A stretch of DNA of 64,000 bases, from the NCBI GenBank assembly GCA_023653095.1, contig JAMNXP010000005.1, positions 58,048-122,047 on the forward strand, given 5' to 3'. Both the position numbers and the translations under genes were made by a program. The stretch is from Bacteroidia bacterium (GTDB lineage: Bacteria > Bacteroidota > Bacteroidia > NS11-12g > UBA955). The notes under the pieces are model-generated. The model saw only the letters and a list, made by a program, of their open reading frames with translations, was not told the origin of the DNA and ran no database searches. Shown here in pieces: positions 9,437 to 21,500 of the stretch; position 1 is the first letter of the stretch, and the number at the start of each line of letters is the position of its first letter.

Positions 9437-10519
9437 ATGATAATAGCAGTTTTTAAAGAAAAAAGAGTTGCCGAAAACAGAGTGTCAATGACACCTACAG
9501 TAGCGGCAAACTTATTAAAAATGGGTTTTGAGGTATGGGTTGAAAACGGTGCAGGTGCGTCTGCCCACTTTACCGATGAATCTTACATCTCAGTGGGTGC
9601 AAGTATCAAACCATTTAACGAACTTAAGTCGGCCGATGTGTACATTCAAATCAATGTACCAACCACCGAGATTTTAAATGAACTCCCAGACAATAAAATC
9701 TGGATTTCTAATGTATACCACCTCTCCAATACAAATTTGGTAGAACAGTTGAAGGCCAAAAAATGGTCTGTTTTCTCATTGGATGCCATTCCCCGAATTT
9801 CTCGGGCTCAATCTATGGACGTACTTTCTTCTCAAGCCAATTTAGCTGGTTACAGAGCTGTGATTGAAGGTGCCTACCATTTGGACAAGATTTTTCCTTT
9901 ATTGATGACAGCCGCTGGAACAGTAACACCAGCAAAAGTGTTGATTTTTGGTGTGGGTGTAGCGGGTTTACAAGCCATAGCCACTGCCAAGAGATTGGGA
10001 GCTGTCGTTGAGGCTACGGATGTCCGTCCCGAAACCAAAGAACAAGTTCAATCTTTGGGAGGAAAATTCATTGAAGTTAAAGGCGTTGAAGTAGGAAGTG
10101 AAGGCGGCTACGCAAAAGAAGCATCCGATGAATACAGAAAAGCTCAGCGCGAGGCTGTTAACAAATCATTGGCTCAAGCAGATTTGGTTATTACAACGGC
10201 CCTAGTCCCCGGTAAAAAAGCCCCAATTCTTATAGATGACGAGCAATTGGCTCTCATGAAAAACGGCAGTATCATTGTAGATATGGCTTCAGAACAGGGC
10301 GGAAACTGCGCTCAAACTAAGGCAAACGAAATTTACGTTCACAATGGTGTGAAAATCATTGGTTCCGTGAATTTGCCATCTAGCTTAAGTTCAAATGCTT
10401 CTGAACTTTTCGCTCGAAACATCTGGGAATTACTCAAACTAGTGGGACCTAAAGGAAATATAGAATTTAACCTTGAAGATGAAATTGTTCAAGGATGTTT
10501 AATCGCTCATCAATCTTAA
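9437..10519 (+). CDS. pntAA: NAD(P) transhydrogenase subunit alpha part 1
   Basis: KEKRVAENRVSMTP, VFGVGVAGLQAIATAKRLGAVVEATDVRP. Confidence 0.93.
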   Translation: MIIAVFKEKRVAENRVSMTPTVAANLLKMGFEVWVENGAGASAHFTDESYISVGASIKPFNELKSADVYIQINVPTTEILNELPDNKIWISNVYHLSNTNLVEQLKAKKWSVFSLDAIPRISRAQSMDVLSSQANLAGYRAVIEGAYHLDKIFPLLMTAAGTVTPAKVLIFGVGVAGLQAIATAKRLGAVVEATDVRPETKEQVQSLGGKFIEVKGVEVGSEGGYAKEASDEYRKAQREAVNKSLAQADLVITTALVPGKKAPILIDDEQLALMKNGSIIVDMASEQGGNCAQTKANEIYVHNGVKIIGSVNLPSSLSSNASELFARNIWELLKLVGPKGNIEFNLEDEIVQGCLIAHQS

Positions 10520-10523
10520 TCTT

Positions 10524-10838
10524 ATGAACAGTATTATTGAATTTATTGGACAAAATATCTCCTATATCTACCTCATTATTTTAATGGTTTTTGTAGGAAT
10601 TGAATTGATTTCTCATGTTCCTTCAGTTCTTCACACTCCTCTGATGAGCGGCGCAAACGCCATTCACGGTGTGGTATTGATTGGAGCTATCATTGTACTC
10701 GGACATTCAGCGTCTGACGATTATTTTTCATTAATCGTCGGATTTGTAGGTGTACTTGTTGGAACTCTTAATGTGATCGGTGGCTTTGTTGTGACTGATC
10801 GCATGTTGGAAATGTTTAAAAAGAAACCCAAAAAATAA
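10524..10838 (+). CDS. pntAB: NAD(P) transhydrogenase subunit alpha part 2
   Basis: HVPSVLHTPLMSGANAIHGVVLIG motif. Confidence 0.93.
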   Translation: MNSIIEFIGQNISYIYLIILMVFVGIELISHVPSVLHTPLMSGANAIHGVVLIGAIIVLGHSASDDYFSLIVGFVGVLVGTLNVIGGFVVTDRMLEMFKKKPKK

Positions 10839-10841
10839 GCC

Positions 10842-12239
10842 ATGAATCACTTACAAGAAATTGCTTACCTCATCGGATCTGTTGGATTCGTGGTAGGATT
10901 AAAAATGATGGGTAAGGCCGATTCTGCCCGTAAAGGTAACTTGGTTGCTGCTTTTGGTATGGCAGTAGCCGTGATTGGCACATTGTTTATTGGCGAAAAT
11001 GGGTTCTATCTCATTCCAAATTTTGGGCTCATTATGGGTGCCATTCTTTTGGGAACCGTGGTTGGAACCTTGATGGCTAAGCGTGTTCAAATGACCGCTA
11101 TGCCCGAAATGGTTTCTCTGTTCAACGGAATGGGAGGTCTAGCAGCAGCGTTGATATCCATCATTGAATGGCAACATATTGAACCAGGAATCTCTTTGGG
11201 AAAGTTCATTCCCATCATTGCCGGTCTGATTATTGGTACCGTATCTTTCGTAGGAAGTATTGTTGCTTGGGGTAAATTGAATGGTAAAATTGGTGATTTC
11301 CGCTTCGCGGGACAACAGTACATCAATGCCATCGTATTGTTTGCGATCATTGGAGCAGCAGCTGTAACCTATTTAGAGGCTATTGTTAGTGGCGGACATG
11401 GATCTTTGCCATTCTTTTATCTTACCATGGGAGTAGCCATTGTTTATGGTTTGCTGTTTGTATTCCCTATTGGTGGAGCCGATATGCCTGTAGTGATTTC
11501 TTTGTTGAACTCTTTTACCGGTGTTGCGGCCGCCTGCGGCGGATTTTTGTACGAAAACAATGTCATGTTGATGGGCGGAGTTTTGGTTGGATCCGCAGGT
11601 ACTATCTTGACGGTGGTAATGTGTAAAGCCATGAACAGATCTTTGACCAATGTACTCATCGGTATGGCGGGTTCTAGCTCTGGTTCTTCTGGTGCAGCAG
11701 TTACTGGAAGCGTACGTGAAGTTCAAGCTACTGACGTGGCTATCATGATGAAATACGCTCAAAAAGTGGTGATAGTTCCAGGTTATGGTTTAGCGGTAGC
11801 ACAAGCACAACACGTTTGTCACGAATTGGAAAATATCCTCCGTGAGGAAGGTGTGGATGTGAAATATGCCATTCACCCTGTTGCAGGACGTATGCCAGGA
11901 CACATGAACGTGTTACTGGCTGAAAGTAACGTGGAGTATGACAAATTGATAGAAATGGAAGAGATCAATTCAGAGTTTGCCACCACCGATGTTGTTTTGG
12001 TTGTAGGTGCGAATGACGTAGTAAATCCAGCTGCGAAAAACGATCCTACCAGCCCAATTTACGGCATGCCTATATTAGATGTAGACAATTCAAAACAAGT
12101 AGTAGTACTAAAACGAAGCATGAAGTCAGGTTACGCGGGCATTGAAAATGCCCTGTTCTTTGACCCTAAATGTGGAATGTTGTTTGGCGATGCTAAAGAC
12201 AGCCTTCAAAAGTTAGTCAACGAAGTAAAGGCTTTGTAA
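10842..12239 (+). CDS. pntB: NAD(P) transhydrogenase subunit beta
   Basis: VPGYGLAVAQAQH...KYAIHPVAGRMPGHMNVLLAE, GANDVVNPAA. Confidence 0.95.
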   Translation: MNHLQEIAYLIGSVGFVVGLKMMGKADSARKGNLVAAFGMAVAVIGTLFIGENGFYLIPNFGLIMGAILLGTVVGTLMAKRVQMTAMPEMVSLFNGMGGLAAALISIIEWQHIEPGISLGKFIPIIAGLIIGTVSFVGSIVAWGKLNGKIGDFRFAGQQYINAIVLFAIIGAAAVTYLEAIVSGGHGSLPFFYLTMGVAIVYGLLFVFPIGGADMPVVISLLNSFTGVAAACGGFLYENNVMLMGGVLVGSAGTILTVVMCKAMNRSLTNVLIGMAGSSSGSSGAAVTGSVREVQATDVAIMMKYAQKVVIVPGYGLAVAQAQHVCHELENILREEGVDVKYAIHPVAGRMPGHMNVLLAESNVEYDKLIEMEEINSEFATTDVVLVVGANDVVNPAAKNDPTSPIYGMPILDVDNSKQVVVLKRSMKSGYAGIENALFFDPKCGMLFGDAKDSLQKLVNEVKAL

Positions 12240-14234
12240 TCAATCGATACTGAAGAGTTCATCCAGTAATTCTTCTACTTGTTCCCACGTTTGAACAGGT
12301 TCAAAACAGCGGTCACCAGAGCAGATGTAATGTCCCTCTTGGCCGCTGTTTTCTTTTGTAATGCTCATCCAAGATGGGTAATGGGCAAACTTTTGATTTT
12401 CGGGTGTTGGAAGATTCCCTCTAATGATGATGTGCGCATCTCCGTAGGTTAACATATTGTGTAATCTCGCCCAACCGCTGTACCAACCAGGAAACTTTTC
12501 AATGTGCTGAGCCATAGGCTTAATCAGGGTATCAAAAATTCCTTTGTATTCAAGGTTTGAAGTATGGCTAAACAAGAAATACAAAACTTCGGACATCAAC
12601 GTATTGCTACCTGGAATGACATCATCAGTAGAATCAGATTTTTTGATGATCAAATTTTCTGCTTCCGAAGATGTGAAACTGAATGTACCTTGATCTTTAT
12701 TATAAAACAATGCAACTGCACGGTCAGCCAGTTCTTTGGCGATGGTTAACCATTTTACGTCAAGGGTGGTTTTATACAGTTCAATAAATCCTAACGATAC
12801 CGATGCATAATCCTCCAAAAAGCCTTCTGTATAGGTTTCGCCTTGAGCGTGAATGCGATAAATGATGTTGTCTTTGATGAGGGTATCCTTGATCCAGCTA
12901 CCCAATTCAATGGCTTCTTGAATGTATTGCGCGTTCAAGAATTTACCCGCTTGACAAAGTCCCTTTAGCATCAAACCATTCCAAGAGGCAATGATTTTAT
13001 AGTCTAATGAGGGTCTGTTTCTAGTGGCCTGAGCATTGAATAATTTACCCAGCACCGAAAACTTCAGTGTGTGAAATTCTTCCGCCGTAATTTTTACATC
13101 CTCAAGTACTTGCAAAGGAGCCTTATTCACGTGAATGATATTCAGCTCGTGCTCCCAATTGCCGTCCTCCCTAATATCAGACCAATGCGTGAGCCATTCC
13201 AATTCTTTCGCGTTGAGAATTTCTTTTAATTCTTGGGACGTAAAAGTGTAGTATCTTCCTTCAATTCCATCAGAATCGGCATCCAACCCGGAGTAAAATC
13301 CGCCTTGAAGATTTTTCAGCTCGCGAATGCAAAAATCGATGGTTTGTTCAGCCACTTGTTTGAAAATATCGGCTTGACTCCAAGCAAATGCCCTAGAATA
13401 TAATCCAATCAACTGAGCATTGTCATAGAGCATCTTCTCAAAGTGGGGCGCAAACCATTTTGCATCGGTGCTGTATCGGTAAAAGCCTCCTCTAACATGA
13501 TCATAAATGCCGCCATTGGCCATTTTGAGTAAGCTTAGTTGCAAATAATCTTTGGCGGTAGGATCATTCGATGCCAAAAAATAATCAAACGTATATTCAA
13601 ACTGTATGGGAACTGGGAATTTGGGAGCACGTTTTTTCGCACCTTCTTCCCAATCAATGTCTTCTGCGTATTTTGCAAAAATTTCACCCGCCATCATTTT
13701 GGAAATGTGCAAATCTCCCAAAACTTTGGGTTGAGCATTCATCTTATTCAATTCCTCCATGAACTTATCGGCATATTCCAAGAACTTGTCAGGATCGCTT
13801 TGGTACTGAGTAGATAATTGTAAGACAATCTGTTGCCATTGTGGTTTTTGGAAATAGGTACCCGCGTATATGGGCCGTCCGTCAGGGAGACAAATAACAT
13901 TTAGTGGCCATCCCCCTCTGCCCGTCATCAATTGGCAAGCATCCATATAGACCATGTCAATGTCGGGTCGTTCCTCTCGGTCAACTTTGATGTTTATCAG
14001 GGCCAAATTCATGATTTCGGCGGTTTGATGATCTTCGAAACTTTCTCGTTCCATCACATGACACCAATGACAGGTGCTATAGCCAATACTCACCAGAACC
14101 AATTTGTTCTGGCTTTTTGCCTGTGTCCATGCACTTTCAGCCCAGGGTTGCCATTCAACTGGATTGTATGCGTGTTGTTGGAGGTAGGGGCTTTTACAAG
14201 CAATTAAAGCGTTCGGTGGATTATTGGAATTCAT
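12240..14234 (-). CDS. Thioredoxin domain-containing protein, DUF255/YyaL family
   Basis: [33 protein letters not shown]; start at 14234 ([11 protein letters not shown]) preferred to 14381, which overlaps the divergent CDS. Confidence 0.92.
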   Translation of the reverse strand: MNSNNPPNALIACKSPYLQQHAYNPVEWQPWAESAWTQAKSQNKLVLVSIGYSTCHWCHVMERESFEDHQTAEIMNLALINIKVDREERPDIDMVYMDACQLMTGRGGWPLNVICLPDGRPIYAGTYFQKPQWQQIVLQLSTQYQSDPDKFLEYADKFMEELNKMNAQPKVLGDLHISKMMAGEIFAKYAEDIDWEEGAKKRAPKFPVPIQFEYTFDYFLASNDPTAKDYLQLSLLKMANGGIYDHVRGGFYRYSTDAKWFAPHFEKMLYDNAQLIGLYSRAFAWSQADIFKQVAEQTIDFCIRELKNLQGGFYSGLDADSDGIEGRYYTFTSQELKEILNAKELEWLTHWSDIREDGNWEHELNIIHVNKAPLQVLEDVKITAEEFHTLKFSVLGKLFNAQATRNRPSLDYKIIASWNGLMLKGLCQAGKFLNAQYIQEAIELGSWIKDTLIKDNIIYRIHAQGETYTEGFLEDYASVSLGFIELYKTTLDVKWLTIAKELADRAVALFYNKDQGTFSFTSSEAENLIIKKSDSTDDVIPGSNTLMSEVLYFLFSHTSNLEYKGIFDTLIKPMAQHIEKFPGWYSGWARLHNMLTYGDAHIIIRGNLPTPENQKFAHYPSWMSITKENSGQEGHYICSGDRCFEPVQTWEQVEELLDELFSID

Positions 14235-14256
14235 GGGAATGTTGTAGTTTAGCGGT

Positions 14257-14802
14257 ATGCCAAAGCGCATACAGTTCAAAGTTCGGAAGGTTTGGTTGAT
14301 TTTAGTCGTTTTTCTAGCGTCTTTTGTTGGGTCTTCATCGGCAAAATTTGCAAATCCCAAAGATTCTTCATTATTCCCCAATCCTAAAGCTTTTTACTCT
14401 ATTTCTCAAAGCATTGATAGTCTGATGCTTTGGTGCTTCGATAAGAAGGCCCCACTCGGATTCGGCCTCATGCCCGAGTCTGACTTTTTAATTATGGTTC
14501 GTATGGTAGATACCATCACTCCCGAAGTGATTGTTCACGGCCAGTACATGAATTATCGTTACCGCTTTCTCAACGGAATCAAACAAATTCGAAAAAAAGC
14601 CTCCAAACAAGGACTTTTTTACAAACAGATGGAATTCAATTCCACCCAATACATTTCATACCAAAATCAAGGAATCTTACCCATCTGGCGCATTGAATTC
14701 AAACTCAAACGCCGAAAAGTCTCCTACAACATGCGTTTCGAACTCATTGAATGGAACGGCAATTGGTACGTTTCTGGGAGTCCGGAGTTATTGAGACTTT
14801 AA
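14257..14802 (+). CDS. Hypothetical exported protein
   Basis: Hydrophobic N-terminus ending SSSA; stop codon lies inside heptad array. Confidence 0.6.
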   Translation: MPKRIQFKVRKVWLILVVFLASFVGSSSAKFANPKDSSLFPNPKAFYSISQSIDSLMLWCFDKKAPLGFGLMPESDFLIMVRMVDTITPEVIVHGQYMNYRYRFLNGIKQIRKKASKQGLFYKQMEFNSTQYISYQNQGILPIWRIEFKLKRRKVSYNMRFELIEWNGNWYVSGSPELLRL

Positions 14803-14935
14803 GACTCACGCTGCGCTAGGACTTGCGCTTTGCGCTGCTTGGCACCTTCGGTGCCGCTTGGCGGCAGTGCCATGGCTGACTGCTGATCGCTGATGGCTGA
14901 CGGCCAACGGCTGATAGCTGATCACTGATCAGCGG
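14796..14935. repeat. Heptad (7-nt period) intergenic array, 20 in-register units
   Basis: Hand parse: actttaa gactcac gctgcgc taggact ... tggctga ctgctga tcgctga tggctga cggccaa cggctga tagctga tcactga tcagcgg. Confidence 0.85.
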
Positions 14936-15688
14936 TCACCTCTCCCTAAACCCAATCATTTTCTCAATTTTTATTTCAATCTCGTCATCGAGGGCGGGGA
15001 AGAGGTCACGAGAGATAATGGCTTCGAGGTAATCAATGGGTACGGCGAATGTTGAAAGTGATGATTTACTCGAATGATTTGGAATGATGTAAGCCACGCC
15101 ACGGTCAACGCCCACGGTATCTACGATGGCTTTAAAGAAATAATCGGGTACGGTGACAGCGTTGCGCACGCCAATGTGACGCTTCAAAGTGTCCCCCAAA
15201 AGTGGACCCGTACAAATGAATAGGTGTGAGCCTGAACGAGCCCAGTCGCGAACTTTTTCTTCGAGAACTTTCCAAATGCCTCTGTTGAATCCAGGCACTT
15301 GTGGTGAAATATTGCTCATATAAAAGCTTTCGCGCATGGCGTCATCGTCCCAAAGCATATCAGCAGCCGGTACAAGATGCCCGCGATCGTAGCCCGATTT
15401 GGTGTAATCTGCGCTGAGGCAAGTGGGGGGCTTCACCATAGGGTCTTGGGTAAAACGGTTGTTTCTTTCAGTCACAGCTACCAATCGCTGATTGAAAAGT
15501 TCGTACGCCACCCAATTGGGCTGGTGGTGTTGATGATTGTAAGAAGTGGCGTAGCCCGTGTGCTGAATGATTTTTTCGTTGGGCCCGCGCTGGGGGATTT
15601 CTAATCGGGAAGTTTTAGGCTTGGGTTGAGCTGCTGTAGAGAATAATAGCAACGCAACGGAAACAAAGAATATTCCCGAGTTTTTCAT
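14936..15688 (-). CDS. DNA/RNA non-specific endonuclease (NUC1 family), exported
   Basis: Signal peptide; YDRGHLVPAADM and NISPQVPGFNRGIWKVLE motifs. Confidence 0.92.
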   Translation of the reverse strand: MKNSGIFFVSVALLLFSTAAQPKPKTSRLEIPQRGPNEKIIQHTGYATSYNHQHHQPNWVAYELFNQRLVAVTERNNRFTQDPMVKPPTCLSADYTKSGYDRGHLVPAADMLWDDDAMRESFYMSNISPQVPGFNRGIWKVLEEKVRDWARSGSHLFICTGPLLGDTLKRHIGVRNAVTVPDYFFKAIVDTVGVDRGVAYIIPNHSSKSSLSTFAVPIDYLEAIISRDLFPALDDEIEIKIEKMIGFRER

Positions 15689-15690
15689 AG

Positions 15691-16719
15691 CTAATTTTCG
15701 TATTGAATGTCTCTCAAGATATTGCGAACAATTCGAGGACCTTGGTAAATAAAGCCCGTGTAAACTTGGAGTAAGCTGGCTCCGCGCATGAGTTTTTCGG
15801 TGGCGTCTTCGCCGTTGAAAATTCCGCCAACACCAATGAGAGGTATTTTGCTTCCAAGTTCTATGCTCAAACTAGCAAGAATGGCATTGCTGGCTTCGAA
15901 CAAAGGCAAACCGCTCAATCCGCCAGCGCCAATTTTCTCGAGTTCATCAGAATTGGTGTTCAATCCATCTCTGGAAATCGTGGTATTGGTTGCGATAACA
16001 CCTTGAACATTGAGTTTTTTAATCACAGCTACCAATTTTTTCAATCCGCTCAACTGAAAGTCAGGGGCAATTTTGATGAAAATGGGCTTGAAAGCACTAC
16101 GTTGAGATCTGATGGTATTGAGTTTTTCAAAGAGAGGAACCAAGAAAGTTTCCGTTTGTAAATCTCTTAGTCCAGGTGTGTTGGGACTAGAAACGTTGAC
16201 TGTGATGTAGTCTACGTGGTCGTAAATTTTTTCAAAACAAATGATGTAATCGTCTTCGGCAAATTCGTTGGGAGTTTCTTTGTTCTTGCCAATGTTTCCT
16301 CCTACTATGATTCCTTGGGGACGTTTTTTCAAGCGCTCAACCATGGAATCAATTCCTTGGTTATTGAAGCCCATCCTGTTGATGATGGCTTGGTCTTGAA
16401 CCAAACGAAACAATCGGGGTTTGGGATTTCCGGGTTGTCCAACGGGAGTTACTGTTCCCACTTCAACGTGTCCAAAACCCAAGTCCTTCCAGAGGTTTAA
16501 ATGTTTAGCGTCTTTATCAAAACCTGCAGCAAGTCCTACGATATTTGGAAAAGTAATGCCCGCAAATTCAACGGGTTTATTTCCTACTGGTTTGACGTAA
16601 CTGCGCATCAGACTGTTTAGAATAGGAATGCGAAAAGCAGCTTCCATTAGACTGAGAGCCACTTCGTGTGCCCTCTCGGGGGACATGAGAAATAAAATGA
16701 AACGAACTATCTGATACAT
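15691..16719 (-). CDS. pyrD: Quinone-dependent dihydroorotate dehydrogenase
   Basis: GLAAGFDKDAKHL, INRMGFNNQGID, VNVSSPNTPGLRDLQ, GVGGIFNGEDATEKL. Confidence 0.95.
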   Translation of the reverse strand: MYQIVRFILFLMSPERAHEVALSLMEAAFRIPILNSLMRSYVKPVGNKPVEFAGITFPNIVGLAAGFDKDAKHLNLWKDLGFGHVEVGTVTPVGQPGNPKPRLFRLVQDQAIINRMGFNNQGIDSMVERLKKRPQGIIVGGNIGKNKETPNEFAEDDYIICFEKIYDHVDYITVNVSSPNTPGLRDLQTETFLVPLFEKLNTIRSQRSAFKPIFIKIAPDFQLSGLKKLVAVIKKLNVQGVIATNTTISRDGLNTNSDELEKIGAGGLSGLPLFEASNAILASLSIELGSKIPLIGVGGIFNGEDATEKLMRGASLLQVYTGFIYQGPRIVRNILRDIQYEN

Positions 16720-16758
16720 GAGTGTAAATCTACTTTGCTAAAATTATGCCAAAGTTGA

Positions 16759-18258
16759 TTAATGTTTAAAATGTCTGATGCCTGTAGTGACCATGGCCAT
16801 ATTGTGGTCATTGCAGTAATTGATGCTCTCTTGATCTTTGATGGATCCACCGGGTTGAATAACGGCTGTTATTCCTGCTTTGTCGGCAATTTCCACGCAA
16901 TCAGGGAAGGGGAAAAACGCGTCGCTCGCCATTACTGCACCTTTTAAATCAAAGCCAAATTTATTTGCCTTGTCAATGGCTTGAACCAATGCATCAACAC
17001 GGCTGGTCTGCCCTGTTCCGCTAGCAAGCAACTGTCCATTCTTAGTTAAAACAATGGTATTACTTTTGGTTTGCTTAACCAGCTTCACGGCAAATTCAAG
17101 GTCTTTATATTCTTGTTCTGTTGGTACAGTGTTTGTGACAACAGTCATATTGGCGCTTGTTTCGGTGGCGTTGTCACGTTCCTGCACCAAAGTTCCGTTT
17201 AATGCGGTTCTGTATATGGTTTGCTGAACCTGCTTAAGATCTTTAGAGCGGAGAATGATTCTATTGGTTTTGGCGCTTAATAGTTGCAAGGCTTCATCTG
17301 AATAAGATGGTGCGATCAGAACTTCAAAAAACAACCCATTTATTTGCTGAGCAGTCTCAGTATCAATGGCATGATTACACGCAAGAATACCACCAAAAGC
17401 ACTTACGGGGTCACAAGCCAAAGCATCTGTCCAACTTTGTAAAACCGTTGATCTTGTAGCAACTCCGCAAGCATTATTGTGTTTGATAATGACAAAGGTT
17501 GAACCTTCAGCCTCATTGAATTCATTCAATAAATTCACCGCGCTGTCAACATCTAATAGATTGTTGTAGCTTAATTCTTTGCCTTGAATTTTATCAAATA
17601 ACTCATCTAAATTACCTGTAAAATGGGCTTTTTGATGCGGATTTTCACCGTAGCGCAAGGGGGTAGTGGTATGTCCCGCAAACCAATCAGCGATTTGCCC
17701 GTCGTATTGAGCCGTAACTGCAAAGGCTTTACCAGCATATGATTTGCGTTGGTCATGACTTAAAGAACCGTTGCCATTTTGGAAATCTGACAAAAATTGT
17801 GTATATTCTCTTTTATCTGCTATGATGCAACAGTGAGCGTGATTCTTTGCCGCTGCGCGGATCAATGAAACACCCCCAATGTCAATTTTTTCAATGATTT
17901 CTTGTTCTGTTCCTCCGTCAGCTACGGTCTGTGCAAAAGGATATAAATCTACAATGACTAAATCGTACAAGGGTATCTCGTACTGAGATATTTCTTGCAT
18001 GTCAGATTGCAATTCTCTGCGAGCGAGAATTCCGCCAAATACTTTTGGGTGGAGTGTTTTTACGCGTCCACCTAGAATGCTAGGATAACCTGTTATGTCT
18101 TCAACGGCAACGCAGGGTAGTCCAAGATCTTCAATGAACTTTCTGGTTCCACCGGTGGAATAAAGGGTCACGTTTTGTTGATGCAGAGCCTTCACAATGG
18201 GCTCTAATCCGTCTTTGTAAAAAACTGAAATAAGTGCTGAACGAATAGGTGAATTCAC
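16759..18258 (-). CDS. purH: Bifunctional AICAR transformylase/IMP cyclohydrolase
   Basis: STGGTRKFIEDLG, GGRVKTLHPKVFGGILA, LRYGENPHQKA, ASDAFFPFPDCVE. Confidence 0.97.
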   Translation of the reverse strand: MNSPIRSALISVFYKDGLEPIVKALHQQNVTLYSTGGTRKFIEDLGLPCVAVEDITGYPSILGGRVKTLHPKVFGGILARRELQSDMQEISQYEIPLYDLVIVDLYPFAQTVADGGTEQEIIEKIDIGGVSLIRAAAKNHAHCCIIADKREYTQFLSDFQNGNGSLSHDQRKSYAGKAFAVTAQYDGQIADWFAGHTTTPLRYGENPHQKAHFTGNLDELFDKIQGKELSYNNLLDVDSAVNLLNEFNEAEGSTFVIIKHNNACGVATRSTVLQSWTDALACDPVSAFGGILACNHAIDTETAQQINGLFFEVLIAPSYSDEALQLLSAKTNRIILRSKDLKQVQQTIYRTALNGTLVQERDNATETSANMTVVTNTVPTEQEYKDLEFAVKLVKQTKSNTIVLTKNGQLLASGTGQTSRVDALVQAIDKANKFGFDLKGAVMASDAFFPFPDCVEIADKAGITAVIQPGGSIKDQESINYCNDHNMAMVTTGIRHFKH

Positions 18259-18300
18259 TCGGCGAATTTACGAAATGCCAAGCCCTTAAAAGGTAAATGT

Positions 18301-18507
18301 TTACAACTTTTTGAGAACTTCGGGGTCTAAAGTCAAGCTACCAGCCCCATGTTTGGGTAGGTAAGGACAATGCCTGCATCCACTGCCGCAACACTGCTTT
18401 TTTTTAGCTAAAAAACGCTCAGTGAAAACGCAAAATCCGTTTTCCCAATAATAATCTTCGTGTTCTTTGGCTTTACTAAAAGTTCGTTTTACTCCTTCCC
18501 GTGACAT
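18301..18507 (-). CDS. DUF5522-like small Cys-rich protein
   Basis: KKQCCGSGCRHCPY motif; overlaps secA 3' end. Confidence 0.75.
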   Translation of the reverse strand: MSREGVKRTFSKAKEHEDYYWENGFCVFTERFLAKKKQCCGSGCRHCPYLPKHGAGSLTLDPEVLKKL

Positions 18508-21500
18508 TGCTTAAATTTCTTACCACTTCCGCAAGGACAGGGGTCGTTGCGTCCGACCTTCATTTCGTTTTTGATGGGGTTTTGGGTAGGAACTGCGCGT
18601 TGTTCTGCCTCAGAATTATTTCCTGAGGAAGTTTCTTCTTTAGATGCTACTACCTTTGGATTTTCACGACGGGGGGTATTTCTTGCTTCACTCACTTCAC
18701 CCTCAGTGTAAATGCGGGTTCTGAAAAGTAGTCCTAGAATTTTTTGGTTCAACCTTTGCAACATTTGACCGTACAATTCAAAACTTTCAATTTTATAAAT
18801 CAAAAGTGGATCTTTTTGCTCGTATTGTGCGTTTGAAGTACTTTGTTTTAAGTCGTCAAGTTCACGTAAATGTTCTTTCCATTCCTCGTCTATGGATTGA
18901 AGAGTTACCGACTTTTCAAAATCGCGAACCATAGATTCACATCCAGAACTCAATGCTGCTTGCATAGGTACTGTAACTTGGAAGTTGTGAATTCCATCTG
19001 TCATGGGTACCACTACATTTTCAATTCTATCGCCTTGTGCTTCTTTGATTTGTGAAAATACGGGGAATGCTTGGGCGGCAAGTTGTTGTGATTTTTCTTG
19101 ATATTGCGACGTCAATCCATCGAAAAGAAGGTCAACCAACTTCTCATCTTTACTGCTGTTGTATGTTGCTTCTTCAAATGGAGGGGCCATTGCAAGGGTA
19201 CGAATGACTTCCATTTCAAATTCTTCAAAGCTGTAGTTGTTGTTTTTGGCTTGTGAAACAGTTTCAACACACCAATTTTCTAACATATTGCGCAAATCAA
19301 TGCTCAATTTGTCACCAAACAAGGCATTTCTCCTGATACGATAGATGCTGCTTCTTTGCTGATTCATCACGTCATCGTATTCCAACAAACGCTTACGAAC
19401 CCCAAAGTTGTTTTGCTCCATGCGCTTCTGGTTGCGTTCAATGGTTTTGGTCATCCAAGAGTGTTCAATGACATCACCCTCTTTGTACCCAAATTTATCC
19501 ATGAAGTTGGCTACTTTTTCAGAGCCAAAAATGCGCATCAAATCGTCTTCTAAAGACACGTAAAATCTTGATGTACCAGGATCTCCCTGACGACCTGCAC
19601 GACCGCGTAACTGTCTGTCAACGCGTCTGCTTTCGTGTCTTTCAGTACCAATGATGGCCAATCCACCTGCCGCTTTTACTTCGTCAGAAATTTTGATGTC
19701 AGTACCACGACCAGCCATGTTCGTTGCAATGGTAACTGCTCCAGGCAATCCGGCATCAGCAACTACCTCTGCTTCTTTTTGGTGCTGTTTGGCATTCAAT
19801 ACGTTGTGTTTGATACCGCGAAGTTTCAACATTCTTGAAAGTAATTCGCTGACCTCTACAGAGGTTGTACCCACCAGAACCGGACGTTTTTGTTCGGTCA
19901 TGGCCACAATCTCATCAATTACCGCGTTGTATTTTTCGCGCTTGGTTTTGTAAACCAAATCTTCTCGGTCAATACGCGCAATTGGGCGGTTGGTGGGAAT
20001 TACCTTCACACCTAATTTGTAAATATCCCAAAGTTCTTGTGCTTCCGTTTCAGCTGTACCTGTCATACCCGAAAGTTTATGGTACATACGGAAGTAGTTC
20101 TGCAAAGTAATGGTAGCATACGTTTGAGTAGCCGCTTCTACTTTGACGTTTTCTTTGGCTTCAATAGCTTGGTGTAGTCCATCGCTGTATCTACGTCCAT
20201 CCATGACACGACCGGTTTGCTCATCAACAATTTTTACTTTGCTGTCTTGCAAAATATACTCAACATCACGCTCAAACAAGGTATACGCTTTCAGCAGTTG
20301 ATGAACGGAGTGGATACGTTCGCTTTTTTCAGAGAATTCCTGCATCAAGCGAGTTTTTCTTTGGGTTTTTTCTTCGGGGGATGCTGAGCTGCGCTCAATT
20401 TCAGCCATTTCCGAACCCACATCGGGCAAAACGAAGAAAAGAGGGTCTTCGCCGCCTGTTGTGATCATTTCGATACCCTTATCGGTCAAATCAACCGAGT
20501 TGGATTTTTCATCGATGGTAAAAAACAAAGGGGCATCTGCTTTAGGCATTTCTTTTTGTTGGTCGGCCAAATAGTGGTTTTCTACTTTGATCAACAAACT
20601 TCTCATACCCGATTCACCCAAGAACTTGATTAAATTTCGGTTCTTCGGAAGTGCTCTATGAGCTCTGAATAAGGCCAATCCTCCTTCTCCTTCCAACGGG
20701 CCATCTTTGCCTTCGGCAAGTAGGCGTTTAGCATCAGAAAGACATTGTGTAGCATATTTCTTTTGTGCTTCAACCAATGCATGAATGCGAGGTTTTAGTA
20801 CATCGAATTGCTGGATATCTCCACGTGGGGTTGGTCCGCTTATGATTAACGGTGTTCTAGCATCGTCAATCAAAACCGAGTCAACCTCATCTATGATGGC
20901 GAAATGGTGTTTTCCTTGAACCAATTCATTGGGTTCGTGCACCATATTGTCGCGCAAATAGTCAAAACCAAATTCGTTGTTGGTACCGTAGGTAATGTCA
21001 GCTTGGTAGGCTTTGCGGCGCTCCTCGCTGTTGGGACGGTGGTATTCCAAACAATCGACTGTAAGTCCCAAGAAATTAAAAACGGGCATGTTCCACTCGG
21101 CGTCACGACGAGCAAGGTAATCATTGACTGTTACCATATGCACTCCGCGTCCGCCAAGGGCGTTCAAATAGGCAGGAAGTGTCGAAACCAAGGTTTTACC
21201 CTCACCCGTTCCCATTTCGGCAATGTTTCCGCTGTGCAGGGCATAACCTCCAATCAACTGAACATCATAATGAACCATGTTCCACTTGATTTTTCCACCT
21301 GCAGCAAGCCATTCATTGGCGTATTGAACTTGATCACCGCTGATTTGGATGTGCGGTTTGATGGTAGCTAATTCACGATCTAACGGGGTGGCGGTAGCAG
21401 AAACAATTTCATTTTCAGAAAATCTGCGGGCCGTTTCTTTGATGGTGGCAAAGGCCTCAGGAAGAAGGTCTTTTAATATTTCTTCCAATTTGGCATCTCT

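Noticed and set aside
14257-14381. DUF255 start at 14381
   Set aside because: Would overlap the divergent CDS by >100 bp; conserved N-terminus begins near [10 protein letters not shown] at 14234
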